The notes under the pieces were generated by a model that worked only from the letters and a program-made list of their open reading frames with translations, had not been told where the DNA came from and searched no databases. A DNA stretch of 64,000 nucleotides. Origin: Amycolatopsis sp. NBC_00345 (GTDB taxonomy: Bacteria; Actinomycetota; Actinomycetes; Mycobacteriales; Pseudonocardiaceae). The stretch lies in assembly GCF_036116635.1 (NCBI RefSeq), contig NZ_CP107995.1:3410001-3474000 (forward strand), in the 5' to 3' direction. Numbering within the stretch: position 1 is the stretch's first letter; each line of letters begins with the position of its first letter. Shown here piece by piece: positions 1 through 8,058 of this stretch. The position numbers and the translations under genes are program-made.

Positions 1-24
1 AATACACCCTCCTCGAGCCCCAGC

Positions 25-74
25 TTGACAAGCGGAGACAGTCTCCGCCTATAGTTACCGGAGACAGCCTCCGC
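25..74 (+). promoter_or_regulatory. Promoter with two TetR-type operators
   Basis: TTGACA at 25-30 and TATAGT at 50-55 are 19 nt apart. The spacer holds a perfect 17-bp palindrome, GCGGAGACAGTCTCCGC (32-48). A second, imperfect copy at 58-74 (CCGGAGACAGCCTCCGC) sits just past the -10 box. Two operators bracketing the -10 element are typical of TetR repression. The regulator gene is not in the window and may lie to the left. Confidence 0.7.
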
Positions 75-96
75 ATACTACCCGAGGAGCTTCCCC

Positions 97-150
97 ATGC
101 GAATCCGTCTCTTCTCCGGCCACAACCGGGCCAGCGGGGTGACCTCATGA
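97..150 (+). CDS. Possible 17-codon leader ORF
   Basis: An ATG at 97 follows a well-placed GAGGAG (84-89) and opens a 17-codon frame, MRIRLFSGHNRASGVTS. Its TGA (148-150) overlaps the ATG of the next gene (147) as ATGA. The downstream ATG has no strong Shine-Dalgarno of its own, so this mini-ORF could deliver ribosomes to it by coupling. It may also be chance or the remnant of an older start. No homology is recognised. Confidence 0.35.
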   Translation: MRIRLFSGHNRASGVTS

Positions 151-1040
151 CGGCGCCGCGGCCGTTGAGGCCGACCGGCGTCGGCCTGTGGAGTGCGCAA
201 TTGCGTTACGGCGATCCGGGCCGGACGGCCGACGCCGCCGCCGAACTCGACGAGCTCGGCTTCACCGCCCTGTGGGTCCCCGACATGGGCGGGCCGGTGC
301 TCGAATCGGTCGAAAACCTGTTGAAGGCCACCGACCGCACGCTGATCGCCACCGGCGTCCTCAACCTCTGGATGCACGACCCCGCCCAGATCGCCGCCGG
401 TTACGCCGAGCTTCGCGCGGCCTACTCCGACCGGTTCCTGCTCGGTATCGGCGTGAGCCAGGCGGCGGTGGTCGACTCGGCGGAACCCGGCCGGTACCGG
501 AAACCGCTGGCCGCGATGCGCGCGTTCCTCGACGACCTCGACGCCGCACCGGACCCGGTGCCGGGCGACCACCGGGTACTCGCCGCGATCGGCCCCAAAA
601 TGCTGAGCCTGTCGGCCGAACGGGCCGGCGGCGCGCATCCCTATCTGGTCTTGCCCGAAGCCACCCGCGAGGCCCGCGAGGTCCTCGGCACCGGACCGCT
701 GCTGCTGCCGGAACAGACGGTCGTCCTCAGCGACGACGCCGACGAGGCACGCACCCTCGGCCGGCAATTCCTGAGCAATTACCTGAGTTTCGCCACCTAC
801 GCCAACAAAATGCTGCAGGCGGGGTTCACCGCCGACGACGTCGCCACCGTCAGCGACCGGCTCGTCGACGCGGCGATCGCCTGGGGCGACGAAGACGCCA
901 TCCTCCGCCGCGTCGACGAGCACCTGGCCGCCGGCGCCGATCATGTCGCCGTCCAGTTCCTGACCAGTGACCCGGAGAAGATCCCGCTGCCGCAGTGGCG
1001 CCGGCTGGCCGCCGCACTCGGTGACCGGAACCGGGCGTGA
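147..1040 (+). CDS. LLM-class F420-dependent oxidoreductase
   Basis: This 297-residue protein has the pattern of the luciferase-like (LLM) flavin/F420 TIM-barrel family, close to the TIGR03620-type group. Visible features are the N-terminal GVGLWSAQLRYG strand, a FTALWVPD block near residue 40, RFLLGIGVS near 100 and a C-terminal GADHVAVQF strand. Members reduce or oxidise small organic substrates with deazaflavin F420; the substrate here cannot be read. The gene is preceded by a TetR-type double operator and overlaps a possible leader ORF. It is followed at once by a convergent LysR gene, with only 4 nt between the stop codons. Confidence 0.85.
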   Translation: MTAPRPLRPTGVGLWSAQLRYGDPGRTADAAAELDELGFTALWVPDMGGPVLESVENLLKATDRTLIATGVLNLWMHDPAQIAAGYAELRAAYSDRFLLGIGVSQAAVVDSAEPGRYRKPLAAMRAFLDDLDAAPDPVPGDHRVLAAIGPKMLSLSAERAGGAHPYLVLPEATREAREVLGTGPLLLPEQTVVLSDDADEARTLGRQFLSNYLSFATYANKMLQAGFTADDVATVSDRLVDAAIAWGDEDAILRRVDEHLAAGADHVAVQFLTSDPEKIPLPQWRRLAAALGDRNRA

Positions 1041-1044
1041 CGGA

Positions 1045-1941
1045 TCAGGCCGGCTCGAGGACGGCCGTGACGAGATGCTCGAGGAAGCGGCCGGCGGCGG
1101 GTGAGAGCGGTGGTGACCGTCGGCTGTGCACGGCCAGTTTCCGGGTCACCGCCGGGGAATCCAGCGGCCGGGCGACGACCGGGGCGAACGACGCCAGCGG
1201 CAGCACGAGTTCGGGCATGGCGCTGATGCCGAGCCCGGCGGCGATCATGCCGGCCGCGGTGGCGACGGTGCGGGTCTCGACCACCGAAGTGGGGACGGCT
1301 TCGGCCTGGGTGAAGGCGAGGTCGGTGAGGCGGCGGATGCTGCTGTCCGAGGTGAAGGCGATGAAGGTTTCCCGAGCGAGGTCGGCCCAGGTCAGGCGGG
1401 ATCGCGCGGCCAGGTGGTGGCCGGCGGGCAGGACCGCGAGCATCGGTTCCTCCCGCAGCGGCCGGGTGACCAGGCCGGGGTCCGGGACGGCGGTCTCGGT
1501 GAAGGCGAGGTCGGCGGTCCCGGCGCGGACGTGGTCCAGCACCTCCTGGGTGGTGCCGTCGAGGATGGTGAACCGGACGGCGGGATGCCCGGCCAGGAAC
1601 GCGGACACGACCGGGGGCAGCAGGGTCGCGGCGATCGAGGGCAGCGCGGACAGCGTGATGGTGCCGCGGTCCCCGGCGCGGTAGCCGGCGAACCGGTTCA
1701 TCCCGGCGCGGTACCCGGTGAGGATGTCCTCGGCGACGGCCAGGAACTCCCGGCCTTCGGCGGTCAGCTCGACCGATCGGGTGGTCCGCTCGAACAGCGT
1801 CGTCGCCAGGACGCGTTCGACGTCGCGGACCGTGCGGCTGAGCACCGGCTGGCTGAGCAGCAGCTCACGAGCCGCTTGGGTGAACGACCCCGAACGCGCC
1901 ACCCGCGTGAAGATCTCCAGCTGGTGCAAGGTCAGATCCAT
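1045..1941 (-). CDS. LysR-family transcriptional regulator
   Basis: The 298-residue protein starts MDLTLHQLEIFTRVARSGSF. It has the canonical LysR winged helix-turn-helix (residues 2-60, with SFTQAARELLLSQPVLSRTV) and a periplasmic-binding-like effector domain from about 90. An in-frame start 48 nt further upstream exists but precedes the usual LysR N-terminus, so the ATG at 1941 is chosen. It is divergent from the atuA-like operon and separated from it by 82 nt with dyad symmetry. By LysR convention it probably regulates both itself and that operon. The effector is unknown. Confidence 0.92.
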   Translation of the reverse strand: MDLTLHQLEIFTRVARSGSFTQAARELLLSQPVLSRTVRDVERVLATTLFERTTRSVELTAEGREFLAVAEDILTGYRAGMNRFAGYRAGDRGTITLSALPSIAATLLPPVVSAFLAGHPAVRFTILDGTTQEVLDHVRAGTADLAFTETAVPDPGLVTRPLREEPMLAVLPAGHHLAARSRLTWADLARETFIAFTSDSSIRRLTDLAFTQAEAVPTSVVETRTVATAAGMIAAGLGISAMPELVLPLASFAPVVARPLDSPAVTRKLAVHSRRSPPLSPAAGRFLEHLVTAVLEPA

Positions 1942-1950
1942 GTTCTGATG

Positions 1951-1975
1951 ATATAGATCGATGTCCGATTGATAT
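1951..1975. promoter_or_regulatory. Candidate LysR binding site
   Basis: The divergent intergenic region holds nested dyads: ATAT (1951-1954) with ATAT (1972-1975), and ATCG (1957-1960) with CGAT (1966-1969). The block is AT-rich against its surroundings and sits 10 nt from the LysR start codon, as expected for an autoregulatory LysR box. Assignment rests on position and symmetry only. Confidence 0.5.
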
Positions 1976-2023
1976 TGGCGATGCCTCAATCACGGGTGCA
2001 GTCTCGGGGTGAGGAGGCATCCG

Positions 2024-3364
2024 ATGGAGACAGTCAGGATCGGTTCCGGCGCCGGGTTCGCCGACGACCGCATCGAGCCCGCCGCCGAGCTGGCGGAGCG
2101 GGGGCGGCTGGACTACCTCGTGTTCGAGTGCCTGGCGGAACGGACGGTGGCGCTGGCGCAGCTGGCCAAGCTCCGCGATCCGGACGCCGGGTACAACGAG
2201 TGGCTGGCCGACCGGATGGCCGCCGTGCTCCCCGCCTGCGTGCGCCACGGCACCACGATCATCACCAACATGGGCGCGGCCCATCCGCCGGCCGCCGCCC
2301 GCGCGGTCGCCCGCCTCGCCCGCGACCTGGGCATCCGCGGGCTGAAGATCGCCGCCGTCACCGGCGACGACGTGCTCACCCTGGTCCAGGGCCGGGATCT
2401 GCCGCTGCAGCACCGCGACGACACCCTCGCGTCGCTGGGCGCCGCGGTCGTGTCCGCGAACGCCTATCTGGGGTGCGCGCCGATCGTGGCCGCGTTGCGG
2501 CAGGGCGCCGACGTCGTGATCACCGGGCGGGTCGCGGACCCGTCGCTGTTCCTCGCCCCGGCGGTGCACGAGTTCGGCTGGTCCACTGTGGACTGGGACG
2601 TGCTGGGCAAGGGAACCGCGGCCGGGCACCTGCTGGAGTGCGCGGGGCAGGTGACCGGGGGCTACTTCGCCGATCCCGGCGTCAAGGACGTGCCCGATCT
2701 GGCGCGGCTCGGCTTCCCGATCGCGGAGGTGGCGAGTGACGGCTCGTGCACGATCACCAAACTGCCCGGATCCGGGGGCCGGGTTACCGTACGCACCGTG
2801 ACCGAGCAGCTGCTCTACGAAGTGCACGATCCGGCCGCCTACCTGACCCCGGACGTGGTCGCGGACTTCTCCGGCGCCCGGCTGGAGCAGACCGGCCACG
2901 ACGCGGTGGCCCTGTCCGGGATCACCGGCCGGGAACGCCCCCGCACCCTGAAGGTGTCGGTCGGCTACCGCGACGGCTTCGTCGGCGAGGGCGAGATCTC
3001 CTACACCGGGCCCAACGCGTCGGCCCGCGGGCGACTGGCACTGGACGTCGTGGCCGAGCGCCTGCGGCTGACCGGGCTGCCGGCCACCGAAACCCGATTC
3101 GAACTGCTCGGCATCGACTCGGTGCACCGCGGCGCGGGCGGCCCGCACCCGGTCGAGCCCGTCGAGGTGCGGGCCCGCGTCGCCGGCCGCACCGACACCC
3201 TGGCCCGGGCCCGGCGCATCGGCCACGAGGTGAGTGCGTTGTGGCTCAACGGCCCGGCCGGGGGCGGTGGCGTCCGGCGGTCCGCGCACGAGGTCATCGG
3301 CATCGTGTCCACGTTCCTGCCGCGCGAGGACATCACCGCCGGCATCACGATGCTGGAGTCCTGA
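2024..3364 (+). CDS. AtuA-family protein (DUF1446)
   Basis: The 446-residue protein begins METVRIGSGAGFADDRIEPA and carries the family hallmarks GLKIAAVTGDDV, NAYLGCAPIVAALRQGADVVITGRVADPS (about 145-175) and a GWSTVDWDVLGKGTAAGHLLEC block. AtuA proteins are needed for acyclic terpene catabolism in pseudomonads but are widespread, and their reaction is not settled. ATG 2024 is preferred over GTG 2009 because GAGGAGG (2011-2017) is ideally spaced for it. It heads a three-gene operon with a small AtuA-C-type protein and a carboxylesterase, under the divergent LysR. Confidence 0.88.
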   Translation: METVRIGSGAGFADDRIEPAAELAERGRLDYLVFECLAERTVALAQLAKLRDPDAGYNEWLADRMAAVLPACVRHGTTIITNMGAAHPPAAARAVARLARDLGIRGLKIAAVTGDDVLTLVQGRDLPLQHRDDTLASLGAAVVSANAYLGCAPIVAALRQGADVVITGRVADPSLFLAPAVHEFGWSTVDWDVLGKGTAAGHLLECAGQVTGGYFADPGVKDVPDLARLGFPIAEVASDGSCTITKLPGSGGRVTVRTVTEQLLYEVHDPAAYLTPDVVADFSGARLEQTGHDAVALSGITGRERPRTLKVSVGYRDGFVGEGEISYTGPNASARGRLALDVVAERLRLTGLPATETRFELLGIDSVHRGAGGPHPVEPVEVRARVAGRTDTLARARRIGHEVSALWLNGPAGGGGVRRSAHEVIGIVSTFLPREDITAGITMLES

Positions 3365-3381
3365 GATGCTGGAGTCCTGAA
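3350..3381 (+). repeat. Tandem 16-bp duplication over the stop codon
   Basis: ATGCTGGAGTCCTGAG (3350-3365) is followed directly by ATGCTGGAGTCCTGAA (3366-3381). The first copy encodes the last residues and stop of the AtuA protein (MLES*). The second repeats them in the intergenic gap, just before the GTG start of the next gene. It looks like a recent slippage duplication. Confidence 0.9.
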
Positions 3382-3383
3382 CG

Positions 3384-3710
3384 GTGAAGCTGCACGACAT
3401 CGCCCACGCCCGGGCCGGCGACAAGGGTGACATCAGCGACCTGTCGGTCATCGCCTACCGGCCCGGTGACTACCCGTTCCTGTGCGAGCACCTGACCGCC
3501 GAGCGCGTACGGCGCCACTTCGCCGACATCGTCCGCGGCCGGGTCGACCGCTACGAGCTGCCAGGGCTGCACGCGCTGAAGTTCGTCCTGCACGACGCGC
3601 TGGACGGCGGAGTCACCCGCACCCTGAACCTCGACGCCCACGGCAAGACCCTCAGCTCCTCGCTGCTGGAGCTGGACCTTCCCGAACACCCGGAGGATGA
3701 TCGACGATGA
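3384..3710 (+). CDS. Small AtuA C-terminal-like protein
   Basis: This is a 108-residue protein starting at GTG (MKLHDIAHARAGDKGDISDL). The HARAGDKGD block and the YELPGLHALKFVLHDALDGG stretch match the short protein that usually follows DUF1446/AtuA genes and equals the C-terminal domain of longer AtuA proteins. It presumably completes the complex with the upstream protein. Its stop overlaps the ATG of the esterase (ATGA at 3707-3710), showing translational coupling. The biochemical role is unknown. Confidence 0.82.
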   Translation: MKLHDIAHARAGDKGDISDLSVIAYRPGDYPFLCEHLTAERVRRHFADIVRGRVDRYELPGLHALKFVLHDALDGGVTRTLNLDAHGKTLSSSLLELDLPEHPEDDRR

Positions 3711-5275
3711 CCGGCCCTGATCTTATGTACACAGTGGACATTAATGACGGCCGGTTGCGCGGTGGTCCGCTGCCCGGCGGGGGCGCGCTGTTCGCCGGTA
3801 TCCCGTTCGCCGCGCCGCCGGTCGGGCCGCTCCGGCTGCGCCCGCCGCAGCCGCCGCAGCCGTGGTCCGATGTCCGCGACGCCACCGAGTTCCGCCCGGC
3901 ACCGCCGCAGCGCCTGCCCGCCCTGCTGGCCGGAACCGGATCCGGAGCGGGATCCGGAGAGGGAGACAGTGCCACCACCTCGATGGTCGAAGCCGTCGCG
4001 GGCGGGGCCGGTGCCCACGACGAGGACTGCCTCTACCTCAACGTCTGGACCCCGGAGCTCTCCGGCCGCCGCCCGGTCCTGGTCTGGATCTACGGCGGGG
4101 GTTTCGACAGTGGCTCGGCCGGTCTCCCGTCGACCGACGGCGCCGCCCTGTCCCGGCTGACCGGCGCGGTGGTGGTCGCGGCGAACTACCGCGTCGGCGC
4201 GCTGGGCTTCCTGCACCTGGCCGAGCTCGGCGGTCCCGGCTGGGCCGGTTCGAGCAACCTCGGCCTGCAGGACCAGGCGATGGCACTGCGGTGGGTGCGG
4301 GACAACATCGCGGCCTTCGGCGGCGACCCGGGCAACATCACCGTCGCCGGGGAGTCCGCGGGCGCGTTCTCCATCGGCTCGCTGCTCGCCGCCCCGGCCG
4401 CCGGAGGCACCTTCCACCGGGCGATCCTGAGCAGCGGCAGCACCGGCCGGGTGTTCGCCGCGGACACCGGCACCGCCATCGCCGCCGACCTGCTCGCCAA
4501 GCTGGGACTGGACACAGTGGACGAACTGGCCGACGTGCCGGTCGAGCGGATCCTGGACGTGCAGACCTCGGTCATCGACACCGACATCGGCCGCCGCAAC
4601 CTGCCCGGCGGCCGCTCCTGGGGCGTCGTGCTGGACGGCACCGTCCTGCCGCGGGACCCGCAGGCCGCGGTCGCCGACGGCGCCGCCGCCGGAATCGGGC
4701 TGCTGGTCGGGGCCAACCGGGACGAGATGCGCATGTTCCAGGCCATGCAGGGCGCCGCTTACGTTCCCACGGACGAGCCGGCGCTGCTGGCGGAGATGGA
4801 ACAGGCCGGTGTCACCGAACCCGCGCGGCTGCTGGCCGGCTACCGGCAACGGTCACCGGAGGCCGACCTGGCCACGCTGCGCACACTGTTCCTGACCGAC
4901 GCCGTCTACCGGCGGCCGGCCTCCGCGCTGGCCGCCGCCCAGACCGCGGCCGGGGGCAGCGCGCACACCTACCTGTTCGCCGCCGAACCGCTCGGCCCCG
5001 ACCTCGGTGCCTTCCACGGCGCCGACCTCGTCCTGGTGTTCGACGCACTGGAACGCACCGGTAACGCCACCCCCGAACTCATCAAGGTCCGCGACGACCT
5101 CGCCGGAGCGTGGGCCCGCTTCGCCGCCACCGGCGACCCCGGCTGGGCACCCTACGACCCCGATGCGCGTCAGAACACCCGGCAATTCGGCGGCGCCGGG
5201 GAAATGGTCACCGAACCACCGGCCGACGAGGCAGCCGCCGCGTGGGCGACCGCGAGCGAGGCGGTCAAGCCCTAG
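3707..5275 (+). CDS. Type-B carboxylesterase
   Basis: The 522-residue alpha/beta hydrolase is of the carboxylesterase/lipase type. It shows the EDCLYLNV signature (106-113), an oxyanion-hole GGGF (130-133) and the nucleophile elbow GESAG (215-219, Ser217). No signal peptide is seen, so it is probably cytoplasmic. It overlaps the preceding gene by 4 nt and ends the AtuA operon, which suggests it hydrolyses esters or lactones in the same catabolic route. The substrate cannot be deduced. Confidence 0.93.
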   Translation: MTGPDLMYTVDINDGRLRGGPLPGGGALFAGIPFAAPPVGPLRLRPPQPPQPWSDVRDATEFRPAPPQRLPALLAGTGSGAGSGEGDSATTSMVEAVAGGAGAHDEDCLYLNVWTPELSGRRPVLVWIYGGGFDSGSAGLPSTDGAALSRLTGAVVVAANYRVGALGFLHLAELGGPGWAGSSNLGLQDQAMALRWVRDNIAAFGGDPGNITVAGESAGAFSIGSLLAAPAAGGTFHRAILSSGSTGRVFAADTGTAIAADLLAKLGLDTVDELADVPVERILDVQTSVIDTDIGRRNLPGGRSWGVVLDGTVLPRDPQAAVADGAAAGIGLLVGANRDEMRMFQAMQGAAYVPTDEPALLAEMEQAGVTEPARLLAGYRQRSPEADLATLRTLFLTDAVYRRPASALAAAQTAAGGSAHTYLFAAEPLGPDLGAFHGADLVLVFDALERTGNATPELIKVRDDLAGAWARFAATGDPGWAPYDPDARQNTRQFGGAGEMVTEPPADEAAAAWATASEAVKP

Positions 5276-5408
5276 GGCCAAGCCGTAGGGGCGAATCCTG
5301 CGCGGGGACGGCTGATTTCGGCGGCCCTAAGGTATTTCCGGCGCTATGGATCAGTGGATTTCGGCCGCCTGGTCCGAATCGGACTGGCGCCAGTTTCCCG
5401 CCGCCGCC

Positions 5409-5438
5409 GCGATGGCGATGGCGATGGCGATGGCGATG
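5409..5438 (+). repeat. (GCGATG)5 microsatellite
   Basis: Five perfect tandem copies of GCGATG occur. In the frame from 5346 they would encode alternating Ala-Met. Hexanucleotide repeats can change copy number without changing frame. Confidence 0.95.
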
Positions 5439-5508
5439 GCGGTCTTCTACCTCGATCCGCAGCAACGATCGGCACCGTCTCCTCGGCCCGCCGCCACCTC
5501 GAAGGCAG

Positions 5509-5634
5509 CTGTCCCCCGGTGCGGACCGTGCCGTCGCGACTGTCCCCCGGTGCGGGCCGCCGCCGTAGCAGCTGTCCCCTCGCCGCAGGCCGCTGGTCGC
5601 GACTGTCCCCGATGCAGGCCGGTGCCGTCAGTCC
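5509..5634 (+). repeat. Degenerate ~31-bp tandem repeat
   Basis: CTGTCCCC recurs at 5509, 5540, 5572 and 5603, a spacing of 31, 32 and 31 nt. The following bases (CGGTGCGG-C-G-GCCGTC-type) are partly conserved. A weaker unit may begin near 5476. The units diverge along their whole length, so this is a decaying tandem repeat and not a CRISPR array. Confidence 0.7.
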
Positions 5635-5643
5635 GATATGGAC

Positions 5644-6048
5644 TCAGCCGCGCCATCCCACCGGAACTCGCAGCACGCGCTGCGGCCGCGGGCCGCTGGT
5701 CTCGGACGGCTGCCCGTTCGTGGCCGGGAGTCTGCGGTGCCGGCCGGCCCGGCCGAGCCCGCGCAGCAAGGTGCGCCACCGACGGCCGCCGCGATGCCGG
5801 TTGCCGCCGGTCTCCGGGAACCGGCCGATCAGGTCGGCGACCGCGACGAGCCGGGCACCGCCGAGGCGTGGCGCGTCGCCCTCGGCGAGCGGCACGAGCC
5901 CGCCGCCGACGTCTTCGCCCACGACCACCCCGATGCGGACCGTCACCCGGCCCGGCGCGCCGGCGGCGCGGTCGAGGTACGCGAATCTCGGACCGTCCAC
6001 AAAGGCACGGTTTTCCCGGCTCTCGCGCGGCAACGGCAAAGTTGTCAT
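5644..6048 (-). CDS. Hypothetical protein
   Basis: A 134-codon frame opens with ATG at 6048 (MTTLPLPRESRENRAFVDGP) and is almost purely G/C-ending in the third position, which supports real coding. The middle, VTVRIGVVVGEDVGGGLVPL, looks like a beta-strand pair. The C-terminal third is rich in Arg and Gly. No strong Shine-Dalgarno is seen and the frame stays open further upstream, so the start is uncertain. I recognise no family. Confidence 0.45.
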   Translation of the reverse strand: MTTLPLPRESRENRAFVDGPRFAYLDRAAGAPGRVTVRIGVVVGEDVGGGLVPLAEGDAPRLGGARLVAVADLIGRFPETGGNRHRGGRRWRTLLRGLGRAGRHRRLPATNGQPSETSGPRPQRVLRVPVGWRG

Positions 6049-6312
6049 TTTTCGTCCAGTTTCTCGTGCCGGCAGTGGGACCACACCGCCGGGGGCCAGG
6101 ACGGGGAACTCCGAAAAGCCGGCAGCGTCGCCAGCTGCCGACAACGCTACTCGGACGCCGTACGGAAGCCCCTTCGAATGCCAACGTTCACCCGATCGTT
6201 CGGCGCACCGCGGCCATGATCGCCCCGGACGGTGTCCAAACGCCACCCCAGTCACCCGTTCGCGGCGAGCTCGCTCACCGGAAGCGTGACCGTCCGGAGT
6301 AGGACACTTCCC

Positions 6313-6355
6313 TTGACCGCCCACGGCTGCGGCCTTATGGTCCTGAAACGTTTCA
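6313..6355 (+). promoter_or_regulatory. Promoter with LacI-type operator
   Basis: TTGACC (6313-6318) and TATGGT (6336-6341) are 17 nt apart. The perfect palindrome TGAAACGTTTCA (6344-6355) lies over the expected transcription start. This is a classic LacI/GalR-family operator placement for repression of the GH43-like gene at 6380. Confidence 0.8.
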
Positions 6356-6379
6356 TGTTCTCACCGAGGAGACCAGGAA

Positions 6380-7900
6380 ATGACCCCCGCGCTCGCCGTT
6401 CTCGTGCTGCTCGCGAACCTGCTGCTCGGCTCCCCGGCCCATGCCGCCGTGACCGTGGTGAACTCCGACGCGACCGGGCCGGTGAGCCGGTTCGACGTCG
6501 ACGGCAACGCCCTGGACGCGCACGACGGGTCGATCCTCCAGGTGGGCAACACCTTCTACCTCTACGGCACCAGCTACGCCTGCGGTTACGGCTACCAGCG
6601 GAACAGCACCTTCTGCGGGTTCAAGGCCTACAGCTCGCCGGACCTGGTGCACTGGACCGATCGCGGCCACATCGTCCCGCCCGGCTCGTGCGCGTACTGC
6701 TTCCGGCCGCACGTGGTCTTCAACGCCCGCACCGGCCAGTACGTGCTGTGGGCCGACGGCGGCGGCCGCTACCTGGTCGCCACCAGCCCCACGCCCACCG
6801 GGCTGTTCACCGCGCAGCCGGACCCGAAGCTGGCCGTCGGCGGCGCCGTGGACGAGTCGCTGTTCGTCGACACCGACGGCACCGGTTACGTCATCCACAA
6901 CACCACCCAGGTCGGCGCCGGGCTGACCGCGGACATGGTGGTCGAGCGGCTCACCCCGGACTACCTCGGCACCACCGGCGAGTACGTCCGCCTGGGACTG
7001 GGCGACGTCGAGGCGTTCACCGTCTTCAAGCGCGACGGCGTTTACCACGCCCTGATGTCCGACCCGTCGTGCGCCTACTGCGCGGGCGGGACCGGTGAGA
7101 TGACCGCGACGTCGATGCTCGGCGCGTGGTCGGGCGCCTGGTACGACCCGGACGGCGTCCACCAGAGCGGCCGGGCCGAACCCCGCTGGCGCGCCCGGAT
7201 CGTCAACGCCGACAACTGCGGCGGGCAGCCGCTCGCCACCCTGCCGGTCGTCGGCGCGGACGGGAAAACCGGCTACTACTTCGTGTCCGACCGCTGGGAC
7301 CACCGCGCGCCCAACGAGTCGCTCGCCGACTTCTTCCTCGGCCCGATGAGCTTCGACCACGACGGGACTCTGCGGGACATCTCCTGCGTCGACCGGTTCT
7401 CCTTCACCCCGGCCGCTCCCCCTGGGCACTACACCACCCCGCCGGACCTCGACCAGAACAGCGGCTTCGACGGCTTCCACCATTACTGCGACATCGGCGG
7501 GAACGTCGTGCGGCAGCAGGGTTTCACGCCGTCGCGCACCGGCACGCTCACCGCCGCGTCGATCACCACGTTCCAGCGCGGGAACCCGGACGCGCCGGTG
7601 ACGCTGGACGTCGTCGACGGGGCCGACGGCACCGTGCTGAGCCGGACCGGCTTCGCCGTCGTGGACGTGCCGTGGGCGCCGGCCGCGCTGACCGCCCACC
7701 CGGGCATCCCGGTGACCGCGGGCCACCCGTACCTGCTGCGGCTGGAATCCGCCACCACCACCGGCTGCTACGGCTGGGAGTACAACGACACCGGCCCGTA
7801 CCCGTCCGGCGCGGAGTCCTACAGCACCGACCACAGTGGATCATTCACCGCCGAGCCGGGCCGGGACCTGAAGTTCGGCACCGGCGTCCACCCCGCGTAA
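6380..7900 (+). CDS. Secreted GH43-like glycosidase
   Basis: The 506-residue protein has a signal peptide (1-22, ending GSPAHA) and a GH43-type five-bladed propeller. DAHDGSILQVGNTFYLYG (46-63) holds the likely catalytic base Asp. AVDESLFVDTDG (Asp158) fits the pKa-modulating residue, and GDVEAFTVFKRDG (Glu211) the general acid. A C-terminal beta domain from about 375 may bind carbohydrate. GH43 relatives cleave arabinans, xylans or galactans outside the cell. A strong GAGGAGACCAGGAA precedes the ATG, and a LacI-type operator covers its promoter, so it is probably sugar-induced together with the next gene. Confidence 0.88.
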   Translation: MTPALAVLVLLANLLLGSPAHAAVTVVNSDATGPVSRFDVDGNALDAHDGSILQVGNTFYLYGTSYACGYGYQRNSTFCGFKAYSSPDLVHWTDRGHIVPPGSCAYCFRPHVVFNARTGQYVLWADGGGRYLVATSPTPTGLFTAQPDPKLAVGGAVDESLFVDTDGTGYVIHNTTQVGAGLTADMVVERLTPDYLGTTGEYVRLGLGDVEAFTVFKRDGVYHALMSDPSCAYCAGGTGEMTATSMLGAWSGAWYDPDGVHQSGRAEPRWRARIVNADNCGGQPLATLPVVGADGKTGYYFVSDRWDHRAPNESLADFFLGPMSFDHDGTLRDISCVDRFSFTPAAPPGHYTTPPDLDQNSGFDGFHHYCDIGGNVVRQQGFTPSRTGTLTAASITTFQRGNPDAPVTLDVVDGADGTVLSRTGFAVVDVPWAPAALTAHPGIPVTAGHPYLLRLESATTTGCYGWEYNDTGPYPSGAESYSTDHSGSFTAEPGRDLKFGTGVHPA

Positions 7901-7965
7901 ACGATTCGGGCCAAAACGGTTCGGCCGAACGCCCTCTTGCGCGTTTCTTGCGACTACTGGCGTAT

Positions 7966-8021
7966 TGCGATCCTGTGACCGGCTGATTACAGTCACAAGA
8001 CAGCGTAGTTGAAACGTTTAA
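7966..8021 (+). promoter_or_regulatory. Promoter with LacI-type operator
   Basis: TTGCGA (7966-7971) and TACAGT (7988-7993) are 16 nt apart. TGAAACGTTTAA (8010-8021) is the same operator as before the GH43 gene with one changed half-site. It lies about 10-20 nt past the predicted start of transcription, upstream of the rhamnosidase. Confidence 0.65.
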
Positions 8022-8058
8022 ATCCCCGTTGTCCCCAGCCCGTCGTTAGGGAGCCCGC

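Larger units (their letters stand above)
5276..5643. other. Gap without a convincing gene; repeats
   Basis: No reading frame here has convincing start context plus coding bias over its length. A frame opening at 5346 (MDQWISAAWSESDW) looks coding for about 40 codons and then meets a microsatellite and degenerate repeats. It may be the 5' stub of a decayed gene. Two repeat blocks are listed separately. Confidence 0.6.

Noticed and set aside
5509..5634. CRISPR array
   Set aside because: Units diverge throughout, with no alternation of constant repeats and unique spacers, and no cas genes are nearby.
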